From contig NZ_JANHAP010000007.1 of assembly GCF_024734385.1 (NCBI RefSeq), forward strand, positions 1 to 64,000: DNA of 64,000 nucleotides. The letters run 5' to 3'. Origin of the DNA: Dasania sp. GY-MA-18. Its GTDB lineage: Bacteria; Pseudomonadota; Gammaproteobacteria; Pseudomonadales; Dasaniaceae. Shown here piece by piece: positions 18,574 through 27,921 of this stretch. Positions within the stretch are counted from its first letter, which is position 1. Every line of letters starts with the position of its first letter. Position numbers and translations under genes: made by a program. Under the pieces are notes generated by a model. It was given only the letters and a program-made list of their open reading frames with translations, did not search any database and was not told where the DNA came from.

Positions 18574-20910
18574 TTATAAGCGTTTACCCTGTTTAACCTT
18601 GGCGTTTTTAAACAGGTCGGCCATGGTGCTGCTGGGGGCTTGCTTTTGTTGCTGCTGGCGTTGGGTTTTAGCGCTAGCGCCGCCTTGGTTTGGCTTGCTG
18701 CCGCGTTCGGCGCGATTGTCTTCACCCGCCTTGTCGGTCAAGCGCATGCTCATGCCTATGCGTTTGCGCTGTACGTCAACTTCCATGACTTTTACTTTGA
18801 CTATGTCGCCCGCTTTTACCACCTCGCGTGGATCTTTTACAAAAGTATTGGACAGGGCTGAGATATGCACTAGGCCGTCTTGGTGTACACCTACATCCAC
18901 AAAGGCGCCGAAGTTGGTGACATTGGTGATGGTGCCTTCCAAAATCATATCGGGCTTGAGGTCAGAGATTTTTTCTATGCCTTCTTTTAGCTCGGCAGTT
19001 TTAAACTCGGGGCGCGGGTCGCGGCCGGGCTTGGCTAGCTCGCTGATAATATCGGTAACCGTGGGCAGGCCAAATTTTTCATCGGTAAATTGAGCGGGGT
19101 CCAGGGTCTTTAAAAACTGGTTGTCGCCCATAATATTTTTAACCGGCACATTATGTTGGTTGACAATTTTTTCTACCACGCTGTAAGACTCAGGGTGTAC
19201 CGCCGAGGCATCCAGTGGGTTGTCGCCATTCATAATGCGCAAGAAACCAGCGGCCTGCTCAAAAGCTTTGTCGCCAAAACCTTTGATGTTTTTTAAGTCT
19301 TCACGTTTAGTAAACGCACCGTGGGCATCGCGGTAGTCGACTATTTTATTGGCCTGGCTGCTGCTTAGGCCCGATACGCGCGTAAGCAGTGGGCTAGAGG
19401 CGGTGTTGAGGTCTACCCCTACGGCGTTTACACAGTCTTCTATAACTACATCTAATGAGCGCGCTAATTGCGTTTGCGAAACATCGTGCTGGTATTGGCC
19501 TACGCCTATGGCTTTGGGCTCAATTTTTACCAGCTCGGCCAGCGGGTCTTGCAGGCGGCGGGCGATAGAAATTGCGCCGCGTATGGTTACGTCTAGGTCG
19601 GGGAATTCTTTAGCGGCGAATTCCGAGGCCGAATAAATCGAGGCGCCGGCTTCGTTGACGATGACTTTTTTCAAGCCCAGATCGGGGCGCGCTTTGATAA
19701 TCTCACCCACAAAGGCATCGGTTTCGCGGCTGGCGGTGCCGTTACCTATGGCGATCAATTCTACCTTGTGTTTTTCGGCAAATTTAATCAGCACCGCGGC
19801 TGACTCGGCGATTTTGTTTTGCGGCGGGGTGGGGTAAATGGCGGTGTGGTCTACCACTTTACCGGTGGCGTCGACTACCGCTACTTTTACGCCGGTGCGC
19901 AGGCCGGGGTCCAGGCCTATGGTGGCCTTGGGGCCGGCGGGGGCTGCTAGTAATAAGTCTTTTAGGTTGTTGGAAAAAACTTTAATGGCTTCTTCTTCGG
20001 CGCTTTCACGCAGCTGGCCCATTAGGTCGGTTTCTAAATGGGTGTATAGCTTGATGCGCCAGGTCCAGCGCACCACTTCGCGCAGCCATTTATCGGCGGC
20101 GCGGTCCTGGTCTTCTATATTCCAGTGCTTGGCTACCATCACCTCGCAGGGGTGTATGGCGGTTTTGGCGTTGGCCTGCTCGTCGGCATCACCCACGATA
20201 ATGCTTAAATTCAACATGCCTTCATTGCGGCCGCGGAACATGGCCAAGGCGCGGTGCGAGGGTACTTGTTGCAGCGGCTCGTCGTGCTCGAAGTAGTCGC
20301 GGAATTTTTCGCCTTCCTGCTCCTTGCCTTCGTTCATGCGGCTGCTGAGTTTGCCAAAGTCCCATAAATAGCCGCGCAGCTGGCTGATGAGGTTGGCATC
20401 TTCACTGAAGCGCTCCATTAATATGTATTTGGCACCGTCCAGAGCGGCTTTGATGTCGGCCACGCCTTTGTCGGCGTCTATATAGTTGGCGGCTTCTACC
20501 TCGGGGGCTAGATTGGGGTCGTTGAGCAGAGCGTCGGCCAGAGGCTCCAGGCCTGCTTCTATGGCGATTTGGCCTTTGGTGCGGCGCTTCTTTTTATAGG
20601 GCAGGTATAAATCTTCCAGCCGGTTTTTGGTGTCGGCGGCGTTGATATCGGCGGCCAGCTCTGGGGTGAGCTTGCCTTGCTCCTCTATGCTTTTCAGTAT
20701 GGCGGCGCGGCGGTCTTCCATTTCACGCAGGTAGCGCAGGCGCTCTTCCAAGTTACGCATTTGGCTGTCATCCAGCCCGCCGGTGACCTCTTTACGGTAA
20801 CGGGAGATAAAGGGCACCGTGGCCCCTTCGTCTAATAGGCCTACGGCGGCGCTGACTTGCTGGGGTTGTATGGATAGTTCTTCAGAGATACGTTGAAAAA
20901 TACTGCTCAT
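18574..20910 (-). CDS. tex: RNA-binding transcriptional accessory protein Tex
   Basis: 778 residues, full length for Tex. The order is an N-terminal helical region ([36 protein letters not shown]), an RNase H-like YqgF domain ([18 protein letters not shown]), helix-hairpin-helix motifs ([38 protein letters not shown]), and an S1 RNA-binding domain (about 650-720, [20 protein letters not shown]). A basic Gln-rich tail ends the protein. Tex acts in transcription and RNA handling and stress survival. Single gene with its own terminator. Confidence 0.96.
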   Translation of the reverse strand: MSSIFQRISEELSIQPQQVSAAVGLLDEGATVPFISRYRKEVTGGLDDSQMRNLEERLRYLREMEDRRAAILKSIEEQGKLTPELAADINAADTKNRLEDLYLPYKKKRRTKGQIAIEAGLEPLADALLNDPNLAPEVEAANYIDADKGVADIKAALDGAKYILMERFSEDANLISQLRGYLWDFGKLSSRMNEGKEQEGEKFRDYFEHDEPLQQVPSHRALAMFRGRNEGMLNLSIIVGDADEQANAKTAIHPCEVMVAKHWNIEDQDRAADKWLREVVRWTWRIKLYTHLETDLMGQLRESAEEEAIKVFSNNLKDLLLAAPAGPKATIGLDPGLRTGVKVAVVDATGKVVDHTAIYPTPPQNKIAESAAVLIKFAEKHKVELIAIGNGTASRETDAFVGEIIKARPDLGLKKVIVNEAGASIYSASEFAAKEFPDLDVTIRGAISIARRLQDPLAELVKIEPKAIGVGQYQHDVSQTQLARSLDVVIEDCVNAVGVDLNTASSPLLTRVSGLSSSQANKIVDYRDAHGAFTKREDLKNIKGFGDKAFEQAAGFLRIMNGDNPLDASAVHPESYSVVEKIVNQHNVPVKNIMGDNQFLKTLDPAQFTDEKFGLPTVTDIISELAKPGRDPRPEFKTAELKEGIEKISDLKPDMILEGTITNVTNFGAFVDVGVHQDGLVHISALSNTFVKDPREVVKAGDIVKVKVMEVDVQRKRIGMSMRLTDKAGEDNRAERGSKPNQGGASAKTQRQQQQKQAPSSTMADLFKNAKVKQGKRL

Positions 20911-21096
20911 GAGGATACTGACACTCTGTTATTAGGCATGGAGAATAGAGGCGCATTATGCAGAAATCATAGGGCGCTGGGCAGCTTGTTGCGGTAAAAA
21001 AAAAGTGCTAGGGGAAGGGCAGCCACAAGTGGCAAGCTGCAAGAGCTTGGGCTTGTCGCTTAAAGCTTGCCACTTGTAGCTGCTGACAAAGTCAGC

Positions 21097-22299
21097 CTAT
21101 TCCGTAATCTTATCGTGATAATGCGCCAAGTCTATGCCGAAGGAGCCGTTGGATAGCAGGTGGCGTATGCTGATGATGTCGCCGTTTTCGTCTTTGGGGT
21201 GTTGGCTTAGGTCTAGCTGGCGCTTGGCGCAGGGTTGTTTGTTGCGGTCGCGTACTATCAGTATGCGGGGTTTGTTGTTATTGGCCTGTGGGGTGGGCAG
21301 TACTAGGGCGGCTTCACCGGTGCTTAATTCGGCAACGCTGCCAGCGGGGTATATGCCCAGGGTGTTGATAAATTTGTTTACCAGTTTGCTGTCGAAATGG
21401 CTGCCTTGTGCGCCCAGTAAAATACGTAAACCTTCTAAGGCGGTTTTGGCGGGGCTGTATATGCGTGTGCTGGTTATGGCGTCGTAGGCATCGGCTATGG
21501 CGACTATGCGGCTGAAGTAAGAGATTTTATCGCCGCTTAGTTGCTGTGGGTAGCCGCGGCCGTTGATGCGCTCGTGATGGCTATGGGCGACTTCGGCGGC
21601 GATTTCGGGTACGTCGTGTTTGCTCATTAGCATTTCGTAGCCGTGGCTGGTGTGTTTTTTGAGCAGGATAAATTCGGCATCGGTCAGTGCTGCTTCTTTA
21701 TTTAGTATGCCCAGCGGCACCTTGGCCTTGCCTATGTCGTGCAGCAGCCCACATAAGCCCAGGGTTTCTAGGTCGGCGGGTGACAGGCCTTCGGCGCGGC
21801 CTAAAGTGATGGCATAAACAGCAACGTTAAGGCTGTGCTCGGCAGTGTATTCGTCCACATCTTTTAATAGCCCCAGCCATATCATGGCCTCTTGGTTGGC
21901 TATCACTGCGGCTACGCATTGCTGCACGGCTTTTTTGGCGACGGTGGCATCAAAGCTGCGGCCTGCGCGCATATTATTAAAAAACCCCTTAATAATACTT
22001 TTGGCTTGGCGGTGTGCGCTTTTGGCCTGTGGCAGGGCGTGCTCAAAGGTGAGGGTGTTGCGGTATTTATGGCGTACAAACTGTTCGCCAGATGGATCTA
22101 CCGGCTTGGGCTTTTTGTTTATCACATAAACATAGCGGCATAGCGTTTGTAACTGTTTTAGTTCGCGCGGGGTTTTGATTTTAAAACCATGCACAGTGAA
22201 GGGAGATTCTAGCCAAGGGCGATCTAGTTCCACTACGCTCATGCCTATTTTGAGGTCGGCAACATTTAAGCGCTGTATTTGGCTAGGTCTAACGGACAA
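21097..22299 (-). CDS. HD-GYP cyclic-di-GMP phosphodiesterase with DUF3391
   Basis: About 400 residues if translation starts at TTG 22299, which has GGAG seven bases upstream. A GTG at 22344 is in frame but lacks such a site. The N-terminal DUF3391 domain (LKIGMSVVELDRPWL) is followed by the HD-GYP domain: HSLNVAVYAITLG, GLLHDIGKAKVP with the HD pair, HVxHHERxNGRGYP-like HHERINGRGYPQQL, and ADAYDAITSTRIY. It should hydrolyse c-di-GMP, lowering biofilm signals. No sensor or transmembrane segment is present. Upstream and divergent is the TPP riboswitch. Confidence 0.9.
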   Translation of the reverse strand: MSVRPSQIQRLNVADLKIGMSVVELDRPWLESPFTVHGFKIKTPRELKQLQTLCRYVYVINKKPKPVDPSGEQFVRHKYRNTLTFEHALPQAKSAHRQAKSIIKGFFNNMRAGRSFDATVAKKAVQQCVAAVIANQEAMIWLGLLKDVDEYTAEHSLNVAVYAITLGRAEGLSPADLETLGLCGLLHDIGKAKVPLGILNKEAALTDAEFILLKKHTSHGYEMLMSKHDVPEIAAEVAHSHHERINGRGYPQQLSGDKISYFSRIVAIADAYDAITSTRIYSPAKTALEGLRILLGAQGSHFDSKLVNKFINTLGIYPAGSVAELSTGEAALVLPTPQANNNKPRILIVRDRNKQPCAKRQLDLSQHPKDENGDIISIRHLLSNGSFGIDLAHYHDKITE

Positions 22300-22442
22300 G
22301 CTTTGTCTCCAAGAGCGATGAGGTGATGAATAGTGTATCGGCACGGTGCGGTAAATCTTTGCTTTTAAAAAAGTTTGGTTATAATAGCCCGCGTTGCGCG
22401 TAGTACCAATAGCAGTAACCCTGCTGGTTGCGCAAAACTCAC

Positions 22443-22543
22443 CCTGGGGGTGGCCTGTTTGATCATAAGTCGAGTTAGGCCTGAGACGTTTACGAACCCC
22501 TTGAACCTGATCCGGTTAATACCGGCGTAGGGATGGGAAATAC
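22443..22543 (+). promoter_or_regulatory. TPP riboswitch (THI element)
   Basis: The conserved core is readable: GGGGGTGGCC at the 5' side, CTGAGA at 22481, ACCCCTTGAACCTGATC, then CCGGTTAATACCGGCGTAGGGA. These are the canonical thiamine-pyrophosphate aptamer elements. It lies 77 bases upstream of a TonB-receptor ATG and shuts the operon off when TPP is plentiful. Confidence 0.95.
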
Positions 22544-22591
22544 TAGCTCAGCCTAGTGATTACATAGTACCCTTCTGCACGTCCGTTTCCG

Positions 22592-22616
22592 GGTCTCTTA
22601 TGCTTTTTTAGAGACC
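22592..22616 (+). promoter_or_regulatory. Expression-platform hairpin over the ribosome binding site
   Basis: GGTCTCT pairs with AGAGACC around a TATGCTTTTTT loop, ending four bases before the ATG at 22621. The right arm contains the only purine-rich (AGAGA) ribosome-binding sequence. The hairpin can therefore block translation, a common readout for gammaproteobacterial TPP riboswitches. Whether it is the actual platform is inference. Confidence 0.6.
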
Positions 22617-22620
22617 AATT

Positions 22621-24684
22621 ATGAAAACTCTTTGTAAATCTTTATTGGCGCTGTCTATCAGTGCTTCTGCATTTGCTAATACGCAAATAGAAACTGTAGT
22701 TGTGACCTCGGATTTTCGTGAGGCCAATCTGCAGCAGGCACCAGTGAGTGCCAGTGTTTTTTCTGCGGAGCTTATAGCGCAACGCCATGCTCAGCATTTA
22801 GAGCAATTACTGGCGATGGCTCCCAACGTTAACTTTGCCAGTGGTAGCTCGCGTGCCAGATACTTTCAAATACGAGGTATAGGTGAGCGTTCACAGTTTA
22901 TAGAGCCGATTAATCCATCAGTAGGTGTCATTATTGATGATGTGGATTTTACTGGCATAGGTACTGTGGGCACTATGTTTGATGTTGAGCAGGTAGAAAT
23001 TTTACGCGGGCCACAAGGTACTCGCTACGGCGCAAATGCCTTAGCCGGCATGATAGCTATCCAATCACAGGCGCCCAGTGAAACCTTGAATGGCTATATA
23101 GAAGCTACCGTTGCGGAATATGATAGCTATTCAGTGGGTGCGGCTGTAGGCGGCCCAATCAGTGATGAGTTATTGTATCGCGTAGCCGTGCAGCAGCATG
23201 AGTCCGATGGCTATATGGATAACGTCTTTTTAAATAAGGAAGACAGCAATAATTTTGATGAGCTGACAGCCAGGGCCAAGCTGCGCTGGATAGCCAGCGA
23301 CGATTTAAGCATTGATATGAGTGTGTTTAAAGCCGATATAGATAATGGCTACGATGCATTCACCTTTGATAATTCTCGCAACAGTATTGCCGACCAACCT
23401 GGTCACGATAAACAAGATACTAATGCGTTTGCGATTAAGGCTGATTGGGTTATTTCCAGCGCTTTGAAATCCGAAATAATAGCTAGTTATTCAAGTAGCG
23501 ATATAGAGTACGGTTATGATGAGGATTGGAGCTATGTAGGCCTGTGTGCCGGTGCGCCTTGTGATGGTTGGGAATACTCCTCTTTTGATAATTATTTGCG
23601 TGAACGTGAAACGGGCACTGTAGAGCTTCGATTACTATCCGGTGAAACGGGTAAAATATTTAATAACAGCACAGAGTGGTTACTAGGCTTTTATTTAAGA
23701 GACCAAAGCGAAGAACTGGAAAGAGAATACACCTATTTAAGCAGCAACTTTACCAGCGATTTTGATACCACTAATCAGGCTATTTTTGCTGAAACTGCAA
23801 CTGCGCTTACCCAAAAGCTAACGCTAACAGTAGGGCTGCGAGTTGAAGATTGGCAGGCACAATATGATGACGCCAACGCCTTAGATATAGAGAGTGATGA
23901 AACGCTTTACGGTGGCAGGTTAGTGTTGGATTACGCCTATAACGATGACGCCATGATTTATGCCAGCATAGCCCGAGGCTATAAGGCAGGCGGCGTTAAC
24001 ACCGATGGTACTCTGACAGCTAAAGATAGAGACTTTGAAACTGAGTACCAGTGGGCTTATGAGCTGGGAGCCAAGCATTCGTTGTTAGACAATCGCTTAC
24101 AAACTCGGCTGGCGTTATTTTACACCCAGCGTAAAGACCAGCAGGTTAAAGCCTCTTTTTCTGCGCCTCGCAATGATGGCAGCACAACGTTTACAGATTT
24201 TATTGCTAATGCAGGCCAAGGTAAAAATTACGGTTTAGAGCTTGAGGCAATTTATCAAGTCACACAGCAGTTGCAAGTCGCTGCCGCGCTAGGCTGGTTA
24301 GAAACCAAAATAGAAGATGACGCCTTATCGGTGTCTGGCCGTGACCAAGCCCATGCGCCTAACTATCAATACTCTGTTGCTATGCAATACGATATTAGTG
24401 ATGCTTGGAGTGTGCGTTTAGAAGCCGAAGGTAAGGACGGATATTATTTCTCGGATAGCCATGATTCACGAGCCGATAAGCAGGACTTGATCAATGCTAA
24501 GGTCAGCTATGCTATTGATAGTTGGAGCCTGTCATTATGGGGGCGTAACTTAACAGACGAAGATTATGCAGTCAGGGGCTTTGGTGGTTTTGGTAATAAC
24601 CCGCAAAACTTCTATGAGAGTGAAACCTATACTCAGTTAGGCGAGCCTAGAATTTATGGCGTCAGCGCAAGCTATAAGTTTTAA
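22621..24684 (+). CDS. TonB-dependent receptor, probable thiamine transporter
   Basis: 687 residues. The signal peptide (1-19) is followed by a TonB-box-like segment IETVVVTSDF. The plug domain (about 35-150) has the RGIGERSQF and VEILRGPQGTRYGANALAG signatures. The rest is a 22-strand-type barrel ending in Phe (GVSASYKF). It should move a substrate across the outer membrane with TonB energy. The TPP riboswitch directly upstream and the thiamine genes downstream point to thiamine or a precursor as substrate; that part is inference from context. Confidence 0.88.
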   Translation: MKTLCKSLLALSISASAFANTQIETVVVTSDFREANLQQAPVSASVFSAELIAQRHAQHLEQLLAMAPNVNFASGSSRARYFQIRGIGERSQFIEPINPSVGVIIDDVDFTGIGTVGTMFDVEQVEILRGPQGTRYGANALAGMIAIQSQAPSETLNGYIEATVAEYDSYSVGAAVGGPISDELLYRVAVQQHESDGYMDNVFLNKEDSNNFDELTARAKLRWIASDDLSIDMSVFKADIDNGYDAFTFDNSRNSIADQPGHDKQDTNAFAIKADWVISSALKSEIIASYSSSDIEYGYDEDWSYVGLCAGAPCDGWEYSSFDNYLRERETGTVELRLLSGETGKIFNNSTEWLLGFYLRDQSEELEREYTYLSSNFTSDFDTTNQAIFAETATALTQKLTLTVGLRVEDWQAQYDDANALDIESDETLYGGRLVLDYAYNDDAMIYASIARGYKAGGVNTDGTLTAKDRDFETEYQWAYELGAKHSLLDNRLQTRLALFYTQRKDQQVKASFSAPRNDGSTTFTDFIANAGQGKNYGLELEAIYQVTQQLQVAAALGWLETKIEDDALSVSGRDQAHAPNYQYSVAMQYDISDAWSVRLEAEGKDGYYFSDSHDSRADKQDLINAKVSYAIDSWSLSLWGRNLTDEDYAVRGFGGFGNNPQNFYESETYTQLGEPRIYGVSASYKF

Positions 24685-24715
24685 AGTTTTAGCCTCAGTT
24701 AGACTGTAGTTATGG

Positions 24716-24844
24716 ATGCCGGGTCACGCCCGGCATGATTGAGCACGGCATTGGTTGCGAGTTGCTTGTTCGTCACTCCGGCGCAAGCCGGAGTCTATGC
24801 TTACTAAGTTTTACACATATCTGTATGCCGGCCCAGGTCGGCAT
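24716..24844. repeat. Cluster of three short hairpins
   Basis: Stems ATGCCGGG/CCCGGCAT (24716-24736), ACTCCGGC/GCCGGAGT (24775-24794) and ATGCCG/CGGCAT (24825-24844) lie in the gap between the receptor and the YkoF-like gene. The GTCACTCCGG word matches the GTCATTCCCG hairpin near 3958. They could attenuate or stabilise the operon transcript. Confidence 0.75.
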
Positions 24845-24864
24845 GACTATATTAAGGAATGAAT

Positions 24865-25113
24865 ATGATACTCACCGCTGAAATCAGCCTATACCCCAAC
24901 AACGAAAATTTTATTCCCCCTATAGATAATTTTATCGCGCGGCTAAACCAATACGATGATGTAGAGGTTAAAACCTTTCCTACGGCCACCATTATTATGG
25001 GGGAGTACGACAGGGTAATGGATATATTAAAAGTAGAAATGAAAACTCACCGGGAAGAGTATGGCATGGGGGTGTTTGTCGCTAAATTTATCCCCGGTTA
25101 TGAGGCGCTGTAA
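24865..25113 (+). CDS. Thiamine-binding YkoF/MTH1187-like small protein
   Basis: 82 residues from ATG 24865, which has AAGGA six bases upstream; the in-frame ATG at 24859 abuts that site. MILTAEISLYP, KTFPTATIIMGEYDRVMDIL and the C-terminal FVAKFIPGYEAL fit the ferredoxin-like MTH1187/YkoF superfamily, whose YkoF members bind thiamine or its hydroxymethylpyrimidine part. The stop overlaps the next start (TAATG), so it is translationally coupled to the permease. A role in handling thiamine is inferred from position and family. Confidence 0.8.
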   Translation: MILTAEISLYPNNENFIPPIDNFIARLNQYDDVEVKTFPTATIIMGEYDRVMDILKVEMKTHREEYGMGVFVAKFIPGYEAL

Positions 25114-25739
25114 TGGCGTTTAGCGAAGCTATCGTTGCCGCTTGGCAGGCCATGTCACTATGGGAGCTGGCCGCGGTGTTGTTGGGCATAGCGTATTTAT
25201 TACTGGCGATGAAAGAAAAAATCAGCTGCTGGTATGCAGCCTTAGGCAGTACGGCAATTTATACCGTGCTGTTTTGGGATGTTAGCCTGCTGATGGACTC
25301 AGCCCTGCAAGTGTATTACATGGCTATGGCGGTTTATGGCTGGTACCAATGGCAGCGCAAAGATAATAGCGGTAAAGCAGAGCTGCCGATTAGCCGTTGG
25401 AGTTGGCAAACCCACAGCGCAGTGATTGCCAGTACAATCTGGCTGTCGTTTATGTCGGGGTGGCTATTACAAAACAACACCGATGCAGCCTGGCCCTATC
25501 TAGACTCATTCACCACTTGGGGTGCAGTAGTAACCACTTATATGGTGGCAAAAAAAGTCCTGGAAAACTGGCTGTACTGGATAGTGATAGACGGCATTGC
25601 GGCATTTTTATATGTGGATAGAGGTTTGTACCTCACCGCATTATTAATGGCCGTTTATGTGGTGATAGTGGTAATAGGTTATGTACAATGGCGGGCACTA
25701 TACCGCAATGAGCAAGGCCTGTGCCCAGCAACCGCATAA
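25113..25739 (+). CDS. pnuT: PnuC-like inner-membrane permease, probable thiamine transporter PnuT
   Basis: 208 residues with about seven hydrophobic segments. The PnuC/PnuT pattern is seen in KEKISCWYAALGSTAIYTVLFWD, YYMAMAVYGWYQWQ and WLYWIVIDGIAAFLYVDRGLYLTALL. PnuC-family proteins carry nicotinamide riboside or thiamine by facilitated diffusion, and downstream phosphorylation traps the substrate. Being under a TPP riboswitch beside a kinase makes thiamine the likely substrate (PnuT). It overlaps the YkoF-like gene by 1 base and the kinase gene by 19. Confidence 0.88.
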   Translation: MAFSEAIVAAWQAMSLWELAAVLLGIAYLLLAMKEKISCWYAALGSTAIYTVLFWDVSLLMDSALQVYYMAMAVYGWYQWQRKDNSGKAELPISRWSWQTHSAVIASTIWLSFMSGWLLQNNTDAAWPYLDSFTTWGAVVTTYMVAKKVLENWLYWIVIDGIAAFLYVDRGLYLTALLMAVYVVIVVIGYVQWRALYRNEQGLCPATA

Positions 25740-26593
25740 ATACTATCTTACAAAACTACGCCAGCTGGGGTTTGGCTAGCAGTGCTAAGCCCCAGTTATT
25801 ACGCCAGCTAGAGGGCGGTTTAACCAATCAATCTTTTTTGTTGCAGCTGGCGGATGAATGCTATGTGCTGCGCCTATTTTCACCTCATAGCCAACAGCTT
25901 AATATCAACCGTGAGGCAGAATATCGCATCGCCTCTATCGCGGCACAGCAGGGCTTGTCGCCGCAAACTATTTATTTAGCGCCCGATCATAGCTATTCTA
26001 TTAGCCGCTACCTTGACGCAGAATTATTTAACCACAGTGCGTTAAGCCGGGCAGAAAAATTACAGCGCTTGGCACAATGCTTACAGCAGCTGCACAGCAT
26101 TCACATCGATATTGAACTGCCGCAATTAATTGTTAGTGAAAAAGCCCAGCATTATTGGCAGGCAATAGCACAGCTTCCCGCTGCGGCTATTTATTTGCAG
26201 TATAAAGCACCCTTGCAGCAATACTTTAAGCAACTACCAGTGCTAGCGCCGCCAGTACTTTGCCATAATGATTTGGTGGTTGAAAATATTTTGTTAGGCG
26301 AGCAGGGCTTGCGTCTAATAGATTGGGAGTATGCCGCCATGGGTAATCCCTATTTCGATTTGGCGGCGGTGATTATTAACCAGCAGCTTAATGCCGAGAA
26401 CGAGCAGTTGTTTCTTGGCAGCTATACAAAATCGGTGGATTTGCTGGCTTTACAACAAGCTAAACTGCAAGTGCGCTATTTAGAGTGCTTGTGGTGGTTA
26501 ATGCAAAGCCCCCTCAACAAAAACTTTGTGCAGCAATTACTGCAAGATTTGTTATTAGCGACGGGGCTAGAAGGTGGGGAATTTCAGCGCTAG
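25721..26593 (+). CDS. Thiamine-kinase-like phosphotransferase (choline kinase/APH fold)
   Basis: 290 residues, GTG start inside the end of pnuT. Kinase-fold motifs are LEGGLTNQSFLLQ (nucleotide loop), LCHNDLVVENILL (catalytic HxDxxxxN) and LRLIDWEYAAMGNPYFDLA (metal-binding D plus the EYA typical of ThiK/choline kinases). E. coli ThiK has the same HMD...LIDWEYAG layout as I recall. It probably phosphorylates imported thiamine and so traps it. The substrate is inferred from operon context. Confidence 0.82.
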   Translation: MPSNRINTILQNYASWGLASSAKPQLLRQLEGGLTNQSFLLQLADECYVLRLFSPHSQQLNINREAEYRIASIAAQQGLSPQTIYLAPDHSYSISRYLDAELFNHSALSRAEKLQRLAQCLQQLHSIHIDIELPQLIVSEKAQHYWQAIAQLPAAAIYLQYKAPLQQYFKQLPVLAPPVLCHNDLVVENILLGEQGLRLIDWEYAAMGNPYFDLAAVIINQQLNAENEQLFLGSYTKSVDLLALQQAKLQVRYLECLWWLMQSPLNKNFVQQLLQDLLLATGLEGGEFQR

Positions 26594-26630
26594 TTTATAT
26601 TGGCTAGTCAAAATACGGTGAGGAGTAGTT

Positions 26631-27236
26631 ATGGGATCATGTTGCGAAAATAGTTGCGTAGCCGAAGGCTTAATGGCGCAGCAGCGTGGCACCTTGGTTA
26701 AAGTGTTGTGGATAAACGCGCTAATGTTTGTTGCCATAGTTGCTGCTGCGTTTTACGGCCAGTCCACCGCTTTACTCTCGGATAGCTTAGATAATTTTGG
26801 TGATGCTGTTACCTATGCGATTAGCCTCTATGTGGTTAGCCGGGGCGCTAAGGCCAAGGCAAAAGCGGCTTTATTCAAAGGTGCTTTGATCTTTATTGCC
26901 GCTTGTTTTGTTATCGGGCAGGTGATCTACAAACTCTTTAACCCGGTAGTACCAGTTTATGAGGTAATGGGTTTATTTAGCCTTGCGGGCTTGCTGGCGA
27001 ATGGCTTATGCCTGCTTTTGCTTTGGCGGCATCGCCACGAAGATATTAATATGAGTTCGGTGTTTGAGTGTTCACGCAATGATATAGCCTCTAATCTGTC
27101 CGTGCTACTTGCCGCAGCGGCGGTGTGGTTTTTTGAATCGGGTTATCCCGATATTATTATCGCCTCGCTGTTGGCGGTGCTGCTATTAAGCTCGTCGTGG
27201 CGGGTGGTTAAAGGCGCTTTGCGAGAATTGCGTTAA
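26631..27236 (+). CDS. Small cation-diffusion-facilitator-type transporter, 201 aa
   Basis: N-terminal MGSCCENSC is a potential metal-binding Cys cluster. Five to six hydrophobic segments follow. The CDF signature is visible in TALLSDSLDNFGDAVTYAISL and in ECSRNDIASNLSVLLAAA (metal-site D residues). The usual cytoplasmic C-terminal domain of CDF proteins is missing, giving 201 rather than about 300 residues. It starts 37 bases after the kinase gene, with GAGGAG upstream, so it may be the last gene of the riboswitch operon; why is unclear. Confidence 0.8.
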   Translation: MGSCCENSCVAEGLMAQQRGTLVKVLWINALMFVAIVAAAFYGQSTALLSDSLDNFGDAVTYAISLYVVSRGAKAKAKAALFKGALIFIAACFVIGQVIYKLFNPVVPVYEVMGLFSLAGLLANGLCLLLLWRHRHEDINMSSVFECSRNDIASNLSVLLAAAAVWFFESGYPDIIIASLLAVLLLSSSWRVVKGALRELR

Positions 27237-27252
27237 GCGCGGTAGAGGCTAG

Positions 27253-27828
27253 TTATATGCCGTTTAAAGTTAACCGTATAGTTTTTCTAGTGGCACGCAA
27301 TAGCTGCAGGGCTACTTTGTCATCGTTGATGGTTTTGGCAATGGCAACCGTGCCTATCATCATGCTGCTTAGGGCAAACATTTGCTCTGTGGTAAATGGC
27401 ATCACCTGTTTGACTAGTGCAAGCAGTCTTTTATTCATTCCTAAAAATGCATTTTTATAAGCAGCTTTCGCTGCTCTATCTCTAGTTGTAATATCAGCAG
27501 ATAAAAAAGCTAAAGGGCAGGGTTTAATACCCCGTATATGTTCAATGCTCAGATAGCCATCAAATAGTTCAGTGAGCCAGTGCTGGGTGCTCAATGATTT
27601 GAGGTTGCCTAGCACTAATGGGCTAGCAGTAGTGCCAAATTTTAAAGCTTCGGTATAGAGCTCACTCTTGCTAGAAAAATGTGCGTAAAACCCTCCGCGA
27701 GTGAGCTGGCAGTCTGCCATTATTTGATTAATGGTAATACGTTCATATCCATTAAGCGTAAACAGCCGGTAAGCACTAGCAAGTATTTTCTGGCGTGACT
27801 GCTGCTTGTGTTGGGGTGAGTAGGGCAT
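27253..27828 (-). CDS. TetR/AcrR-family repressor
   Basis: About 191 residues from ATG 27828 (MPYSPQHKQQSRQKILASAY). A further in-frame ATG at 27864 adds 12 residues not typical of the family. The helix-turn-helix TINQIMADCQLTRGGFYAHF is typical. The C-terminal ligand domain has CPLAFLSADI, resembling members that respond to electrophiles. It is divergent from the MAPEG gene and likely controls it. It converges with the transporter gene, leaving 16 bases between stops. Confidence 0.9.
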   Translation of the reverse strand: MPYSPQHKQQSRQKILASAYRLFTLNGYERITINQIMADCQLTRGGFYAHFSSKSELYTEALKFGTTASPLVLGNLKSLSTQHWLTELFDGYLSIEHIRGIKPCPLAFLSADITTRDRAAKAAYKNAFLGMNKRLLALVKQVMPFTTEQMFALSSMMIGTVAIAKTINDDKVALQLLRATRKTIRLTLNGI

Positions 27829-27881
27829 GGCAGGCTCAAAATAATTAAATATGACCTTTATCATATACTGAAAGTCGCTAG

Positions 27882-27899
27882 TATCAACGCTTAGTGATA
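27882..27899. promoter_or_regulatory. Candidate TetR operator
   Basis: TATCA and TGATA arms separated by 8 bases lie in the region between the TetR and MAPEG genes. TetR repressors bind such palindromes between divergent genes. The arms are short, so this is only a candidate. Confidence 0.35.
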
Positions 27900-27921
27900 A
27901 TTAATAAAAGGATTTGAGCTA

